From: JANWHZ01 sp964527385
Lineage (GTDB): Bacteria; Patescibacteriota; Saccharimonadia; Saccharimonadales; UBA4665
Assembly (NCBI GenBank): GCA_964527385.1
Contig: CAZGPZ010000043.1
Location: 1 to 8,523 of the forward strand
Length of the DNA stretch: 8,523 nucleotides
Direction of reading: 5' to 3'
Of this stretch, positions 5,028 to 8,523 are shown piece after piece. A program made the translations under genes and the position numbers. The stretch's first letter is position 1. Every line of letters begins with the position of its first letter. The notes below the pieces were generated by a model. It saw nothing but the letters and a program-made list of their open reading frames with translations, searched no databases and was not told where the DNA came from.

Positions 5028-7159
5028 ATATAATCAGGTGGCACACAGTAATCATCGGTTTCTTCTTCCTGCTCGTGCTAACGGGCCTCGCGACGCTGCT
5101 TTTCAGTCGCAGCACTTACGCCAAGACTAAGTCGATACCATATGCTTTTGTATATGGCGTTGGTGTTGTCGGCTGGTTAGCGTCGCTTGCCTACGCAAAG
5201 TACCAAGCCGATGTGTTCCTGACGCACCGCTTTTCATTTTCTGCCGTTTACTTTGTAACATTCGGGATGTTGGGCCTGGCGCTCACTTTTCCAAATAACG
5301 CGCTTTCGACGCCGGTCAAACGATTGCTCGCGCTCAATGTTTCAATCGGGGCGTTGTTCTCTGGGCTAATCTTTTGGACGGACTACGTCCTTGCGCCAGC
5401 CAACTTTTCTTCGGCAATCACCGCTCCCTTTTCGTTGCTCGGGCGCCTGTACTTGTTGTTGCTAACCGCCAATATCTTGTTGGCTGTGTTCATATTTGTG
5501 CGGCGGTACCTGGCGGAGGTTCGCAACCGCTTGTATTTCAACTACATCGTTCTGGCATTCATCTTGCTGTTCCTTATAGGCATTACCACGAACCTGATTT
5601 TGCCCCTGGCAGGTGTTGTCGCGTTTGCGATCGTTGGTCCCGTCTGTGCTTTGCTGCCGTTCGTGGCGGTGGTATATGCGCTCGGCATCACCGATATCGA
5701 CGAAGTCGGGTACGTGGTGGCGCAGCTCCTCCAAGCCGGGGCACGGCTGGTGTTGCTTGCTGCTTTTTTTGCCGCGGGCTGGCTGGTGCATTACGCCTGG
5801 AACGTAGAATACTTCTCCTTGCTGTGGATCATTATCATGGCGATCGTAGCCGGCAGTGGCGTTTTGTGCTTTTACTTGTTTGGCGGGGCGCTGGATAGAT
5901 ACATAGAAGATACGATTGCGTACTCACGCCTTTCGCCGGAGAAAACACGTGCCAAACTCATGGCGGGATTAAGCGGCGAGATTGAACTTGGTCAAAATGC
6001 CACGCTGGTGCTGAAACTTATCAAGCAAACAATTGGGGTACGTGCTGCCGGCATCATGTTGCTAGCCAAAGATGGTACTTTCTGGGCATCCGGCGATACT
6101 CTATTATCCAAAGAGAGCCTGCCCGAAGTGCTGAAGGCCATGAGTACCTTGCCCGCCAAACACCCCAGCGACCAGCTGGCAAACACCAGCCTTCTTCCCA
6201 TTGAGATACGGCAAAGCCTCGAAGCAAAGAAGGTCCATGCGCTGAAGCCCATCCATACCCAGTCGGGCGTCAAGGGCTTGTACCTCCTCGGCGAGAAGTA
6301 CTCCCAAGAGGTGTTTACCAAACAAGATGCCGCGCTCATGTACGCGATCACTGAGATCGCCGACTTGTCCATCGAGCGGGCACTTTTCTACAACCAAATA
6401 CAGTCTTTCAACGAAACGCTGCAGCAGCGGGTCGATGACGCGACGAAGCGGCTGCGCAATGCCAATAGGCGGCTGAAGACGCTCGATACCATGAAAGACG
6501 ACTTTATCTCCATGGCATCACACCAGTTGCGCAGCCCGGCAACGTCGGTCCACGAAGCTATACAAATGCTTGCCCAGGATTATGTGCCCCAAGCGGACCG
6601 AGCAAAGATTATCGAATTGGCCGAAGCCAGCAGCGAGCGGCTTGTCGGCGTTATCACTGATATGCTGAGCATCGCGCGCATCCAGGCCGGGCACTTCACT
6701 TTGGAGAAAACCTACGTGAACATGACCGAGCTGGCCAACCGGGCGATTTTGGAAGCATCCGGGCTTGCCAAGCAGAAATCCGTGATGCTTGCCTTCCAGC
6801 CGCCCGAAGCGCCACTAGAGCTGCGGGCGGACCGGGCAAAGCTGAACGAAATCATGTCAAATTACATCGAAAATGCCATCAAGTACAGCGAAGAAGGCTC
6901 GACCGTTGTGATTGCCCTGCTTGGCGACGGCGGGAAAGCTCGGTTCGAGGTGCGCGACAGCGGCATCGGCGTGCCAGAAGACGAACGGGGCGACCTCTTC
7001 AAGAAGTTTTACCGCGCGACCAACGCGCGCAAGGAGCAACCAAACGGCAACGGCATCGGCCTGTTCGTCGTCAAGACAGTCGCCGAAGCTCACGGCGGCG
7101 AGGCGTATTTCAAGCCGTTGAAGCCCGGGAGTTTGTTCGGTTTCTGGCTCCCCTTATAG
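5024..7159 (+). CDS. Multi-pass membrane histidine kinase with GAF-like domain
   Basis: A 711-aa sensor kinase. Residues 1-290 hold about nine hydrophobic segments (roughly 8-27, 39-58, 70-89, 101-118, 138-160, 173-194, 196-221, 236-256, 264-286), similar in style to 7TM-type sensor modules of histidine kinases. Residues 318-455 look like a GAF domain, and 456-490 form a coiled coil. The HisKA domain carries the phosphorylated His500 in ASHQLRSP. The ATPase domain has the N-box NYIENAIKYS with Asn617, the G1 box DSGIGVP (645-651), FKKFYR (659-664) and the G2 box NGNGIGL (674-680). All catalytic parts are present. A membrane-embedded sensor suggests a small or hydrophobic signal. GTG 5024 overlaps the aminotransferase stop and has no Shine-Dalgarno sequence, so it probably relies on coupling. 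The cognate regulator follows 39 bases downstream. Confidence 0.93.
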   Translation: MNIIRWHTVIIGFFFLLVLTGLATLLFSRSTYAKTKSIPYAFVYGVGVVGWLASLAYAKYQADVFLTHRFSFSAVYFVTFGMLGLALTFPNNALSTPVKRLLALNVSIGALFSGLIFWTDYVLAPANFSSAITAPFSLLGRLYLLLLTANILLAVFIFVRRYLAEVRNRLYFNYIVLAFILLFLIGITTNLILPLAGVVAFAIVGPVCALLPFVAVVYALGITDIDEVGYVVAQLLQAGARLVLLAAFFAAGWLVHYAWNVEYFSLLWIIIMAIVAGSGVLCFYLFGGALDRYIEDTIAYSRLSPEKTRAKLMAGLSGEIELGQNATLVLKLIKQTIGVRAAGIMLLAKDGTFWASGDTLLSKESLPEVLKAMSTLPAKHPSDQLANTSLLPIEIRQSLEAKKVHALKPIHTQSGVKGLYLLGEKYSQEVFTKQDAALMYAITEIADLSIERALFYNQIQSFNETLQQRVDDATKRLRNANRRLKTLDTMKDDFISMASHQLRSPATSVHEAIQMLAQDYVPQADRAKIIELAEASSERLVGVITDMLSIARIQAGHFTLEKTYVNMTELANRAILEASGLAKQKSVMLAFQPPEAPLELRADRAKLNEIMSNYIENAIKYSEEGSTVVIALLGDGGKARFEVRDSGIGVPEDERGDLFKKFYRATNARKEQPNGNGIGLFVVKTVAEAHGGEAYFKPLKPGSLFGFWLPL

Positions 7160-7183
7160 CAAGCCCGGCAAGGAACTATATTG

Positions 7184-7192
7184 TGATATATT
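7184..7192 (+). promoter_or_regulatory. Extended -10 promoter of the response regulator (TGaTATATT)
   Basis: TG, one base and TATATT predict transcription exactly at 7199, the A of the first ATG of the regulator. A GGAG (7194-7197) lies only one base before that ATG and would suit ATG 7202 better in a leadered message. The regulator may thus be made both from the operon and from its own leaderless transcript. Confidence 0.5.
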
Positions 7193-7198
7193 TGGAGT

Positions 7199-7891
7199 AT
7201 GATGCCAAATATGGGCAAGCGGATCCTGCTTGTCGACGACGACGAGCAGCTCACCCAACTGCTTTCGATGAAGCTGCGCCAAGCCGGCTACAGCGTGAAA
7301 GCCGTAAACCGGCCGAGCATCGGCTACAGCCTGGCGCTGCATAATGCCTATGACGTCATCGTGCTGGACATGGTCATGCCGCTTTTGAGTGGGACCGAGG
7401 TGTGCCGTAGTTTGCGAGCGCACGGCAACTTCACGCCGGTGCTCATGCTATCTGGCAGGGCGGAGAAAGCCATGATCGTCCAAGGGCTCAGCGCCGGTGC
7501 TGATGATTATCTCACCAAGCCATTCAGCAGCAGCGAGCTTGACGCGCGGCTGCAAGCGCTCATCCGCCGCAACAAAAGAATGTTCAACACTCAATCTATC
7601 GAGAAGTACGACATTATCCTTGATGTTTTCTCGGGCGTCGCGTCCAACGAACAACACTCCATTGCGCTGACCAGGAAAGAAACGCTCTTGCTCAAGCGCC
7701 TTATGTCCGAGGCGCCCAATTCAATCGCCCGTCAGTCACTTCTGGAGGATGTCTGGGGAATCGGTGCCGGCAATGCCAGCAACCGTTTGGACGTGTACAT
7801 ACGGCGTTTGCGGTCCAAGATGAAGACACTCTGCGGGAGCTACCGCATCCGCACCATCCGCGGCAGCGGCTACTATTTCGACAAAACATAA
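7199..7891 (+). CDS. OmpR/PhoB-family response regulator
   Basis: A 230-aa DNA-binding regulator. The receiver domain (about 7-122) has the acidic cluster D13-D14-D15 in LLVDDDEQL, phospho-acceptor D57 in VIVLDMVMPLLSG, Ser85 in LMLSG and Lys107 in YLTKPF. The C-terminal winged-helix domain (about 135-228) shows the family pattern LTRKETLLLKRLM, then LLEDVWG, NRLDVYIRRLRSKM and the wing IRTIRGSGYYF. It is the obvious partner of the membrane kinase immediately upstream and should control target promoters when phosphorylated. Starts at 7199, 7202 and 7211 are all possible. I use 7199 because the -10 box points to it. The gene ends directly in an intrinsic terminator, so it closes the cluster. 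Targets may include the divergent region at 2884-3052, but no binding site can be shown. Confidence 0.95.
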   Translation: MMPNMGKRILLVDDDEQLTQLLSMKLRQAGYSVKAVNRPSIGYSLALHNAYDVIVLDMVMPLLSGTEVCRSLRAHGNFTPVLMLSGRAEKAMIVQGLSAGADDYLTKPFSSSELDARLQALIRRNKRMFNTQSIEKYDIILDVFSGVASNEQHSIALTRKETLLLKRLMSEAPNSIARQSLLEDVWGIGAGNASNRLDVYIRRLRSKMKTLCGSYRIRTIRGSGYYFDKT

Positions 7892-7916
7892 AATCCGTCT
7901 CAATGACGGATTTTTT
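7890..7916 (+). terminator. Intrinsic terminator after the signalling cluster
   Basis: AAAATCCGTC (7890-7899), loop TCAAT, GACGGATTTT (7905-7914) and a run of six Ts form a standard rho-independent terminator. The 5' arm starts inside the TAA stop codon of the response regulator. Confidence 0.9.
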
Positions 7917-8065
7917 ATAACATACCTGACAGGATGCGCTTTACATGCAGTAAATCGCTTATCGGAGCAAGCTCCTGCACGAACCTACTCTAGTAATGCA
8001 TTTCTTCGGCTTTGCCTCCAGAAATGGCCAAGCTTGTCGGTCGTAGGTTCAAGCCAACAAATACT
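7917..8065. other. Non-coding spacer with nested inverted repeats and tRNA-like fragments
   Basis: No gene is supported here. GAACCTAC (7981-7988) pairs with GTAGGTTC (8043-8050), enclosing a second stem CATTTCT (7999-8005) with AGAAATG (8020-8026). A smaller palindrome GGAGC-AA-GCTCC lies at 7964-7975. The outer arms match the T-arm of the neighbouring tRNA-Arg. It may be a tRNA-derived remnant or an unknown structured RNA. No promoter for such an RNA is evident. Confidence 0.4.
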
Positions 8066-8103
8066 ACCAAATCAAAAACCCCTCTTTCGAGGGGCTCTTG
8101 ATT
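8066..8103 (-). terminator. Intrinsic terminator of tRNA-Arg
   Basis: Read on the minus strand, CCCCTC-GAAA-GAGGGG followed by TTTTT is a rho-independent terminator (core 8074-8094). The hairpin sits inside a longer inverted repeat. ACCAAATCAA at the tRNA 3' end (8107-8098 on the minus strand) pairs with TTGATTTGGT (8075-8066), with three unpaired bases on each side before the core stem. Confidence 0.85.
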
Positions 8104-8180
8104 TGGTACACCTGGCAGGATTCGAACCTACGACCTTTGGCTCCGCAAGCCAACGCTCTATCCAGCTGAGCTACAGGTGC
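8104..8180 (-). tRNA. tRNA-Arg, anticodon GCG
   Basis: The minus strand folds into a complete cloverleaf. The acceptor is GCACCTG with CAGGTGT (the first pair is G-U) and the discriminator is A73. CCA is encoded at 8106-8104. The D-arm is GCTC...GAGC with A20 in AGCTGGATA. The anticodon stem TTGGC/GCCAA has loop TTGCGGA and anticodon GCG at 8146-8144. The T-arm is GTAGG-TTCGAAT-CCTGC. It decodes CGC, and CGU by wobble, as Arg. Most bacteria use tRNA-Arg(ACG) with inosine for these codons, so GCG is unusual. A clear terminator follows. I see no convincing promoter directly upstream on the minus strand. Confidence 0.95.
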
Positions 8181-8361
8181 GCGTCGGAACTGGCGCCAAA
8201 GTCTCGTTTTGGCTAACGCCAGAAGCTTCGACCTATGGCTCTGTTCCCCCTTCAAAGTTGCATTCAGTCGCCTGCGGCTCTTTGGACTGCAACTTTGGCT
8301 TTAGCTGCACAGCCAGTGCAACAGAGGTGAGTTTAGCACATTCACGTCTCGATTGCTAGGG
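8181..8361. other. Spacer between divergent tRNA genes, rich in hairpins
   Basis: No gene is supported. GCCAAA (8195-8200) pairs with TTTGGC (8208-8213). AAAGTTG plus CAGTC (8254-8260, 8265-8269) pairs with GACTG plus CAACTTT (8285-8296), giving 12 pairs with a CATT bulge. The word TTTGGCT recurs at 8208 and 8294 and also inside the tRNA-Arg gene. CGACCTATGGCTCTG (from 8229) resembles the tRNA-Arg plus-strand segment CGACCTTTGGCTCCG (from 8131). The meaning is unknown. Confidence 0.35.
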
Positions 8362-8390
8362 CTGAAAACTGAGCGGTTATCTGGTACAAT
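8362..8390 (+). promoter_or_regulatory. Promoter of tRNA-Ser (CTGAAA - 17 bp - TACAAT, extended -10)
   Basis: A -35-like CTGAAA (8362-8367), a 17-base spacer and TACAAT (8385-8390) with TGG directly before it form the best promoter of the window. Predicted transcription begins at about 8397, five bases before the mature tRNA-Ser 5' end. Confidence 0.75.
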
Positions 8391-8401
8391 TACGGCGTTA
8401 A

Positions 8402-8491
8402 GGAGAGATGACCGAGTGGTTGAAGGTGCCGCTCTCGAAAAGCGGTGTGCGGGCAACCGTACCAAGGGTTCGAATCCCTTTCTCTCCGCCA
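8402..8491 (+). tRNA. tRNA-Ser, anticodon CGA
   Basis: A class II tRNA with a long variable arm. Acceptor GGAGAGA pairs with TCTCTCC and the discriminator is G. CCA is encoded at 8489-8491. The anticodon stem CCGCT/AGCGG has loop CTCGAAA and anticodon CGA at 8436-8438. The variable stem is GCGG-GCAA-CCGT, and the T-arm is AAGGG-TTCGAAT-CCCTT. The discriminator G and the long variable arm are Ser identity features. It decodes UCG. Confidence 0.97.
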
Positions 8492-8523
8492 TGAGTTTCA
8501 CACAATCTACCACCAGATACGTA

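Noticed and set aside
5018..5034. A consensus TATAAT at 5029-5034 (and TATATC at 5018-5023) at the start of the kinase gene
   Set aside because: It would start transcription inside the kinase coding region with no suitable in-frame start codon close by. The gene overlap already explains its expression. Probably chance.
7980..8135. Integration attachment site (attL/attR) at tRNA-Arg
   Set aside because: A normal integrative element leaves a direct copy of the tRNA 3' end. Here the long copy is inverted, and no integrase gene is in the window.
8034..8255. Short open frames with phrases such as LAGFEPTTFGS and VAQLDRALACGAKGRRFESC
   Set aside because: These are well-known false translations of tRNA genes and fall on the tRNA-Arg locus. 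The same applies to the frame containing AERKGFEPL over the tRNA-Ser.
1..8523. CRISPR array, insertion sequence or toxin-antitoxin pair
   Set aside because: I found no regularly spaced repeats, no transposase and no terminal repeats. The small orphan gene has no toxin or antitoxin features.

Overview
The window is about 8.5 kb of moderately GC-rich bacterial DNA with densely packed genes and the standard genetic code: TAG, TAA and TGA all end genes. One short run of ten Ns is an assembly gap. I would guess a small-genome uncultured lineage such as Candidatus Saccharibacteria or another Patescibacteria/CPR group. The reasons are compact promoters with almost no leaders, CPR-like histidine kinase and single-domain receiver proteins, and an assembly that looks metagenomic. 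This placement is an inference and no marker gene here proves it.

Left part (1-2435), cell envelope. The 3' end of a YihY/BrkB-type membrane protein is followed by a DedA-family membrane protein and UppP (undecaprenyl-diphosphatase). DedA and UppP together suggest recycling of the undecaprenyl-phosphate carrier. Convergent to uppP, on the minus strand, lies a small GNAT acetyltransferase, preceded by a single-domain receiver protein.

Centre (2884-7891), a signalling cluster on the plus strand that diverges from the receiver gene. Its order is: a 71-aa orphan protein; an unrecognised protein with a GNAT/acyl-homoserine-lactone-synthase-like look, interrupted by the N gap; a HisC/CobD-like PLP aminotransferase; a 711-aa histidine kinase with about nine membrane segments and a GAF-like domain; and an OmpR/PhoB-type response regulator. 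Genes two to four overlap by four bases at each junction (ATGA, GTGA). Two enzymes fused translationally to a multi-pass sensor kinase suggest that the cluster makes and senses a small molecule. This is the most interesting hypothesis of the window and is unproven. A clear intrinsic terminator ends the cluster.

Right part (7917-8523), RNA genes. A minus-strand tRNA-Arg with the unusual anticodon GCG and a plus-strand tRNA-Ser(CGA) are divergently transcribed. Both encode CCA. The spacers around them hold hairpins and short copies of the tRNA-Arg T-arm in both orientations.

A theme across the window is that TAnnnT -10 boxes sit so that the predicted first transcribed base falls on, or within one base of, the start codon for four genes. 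This suggests widespread leaderless transcription.
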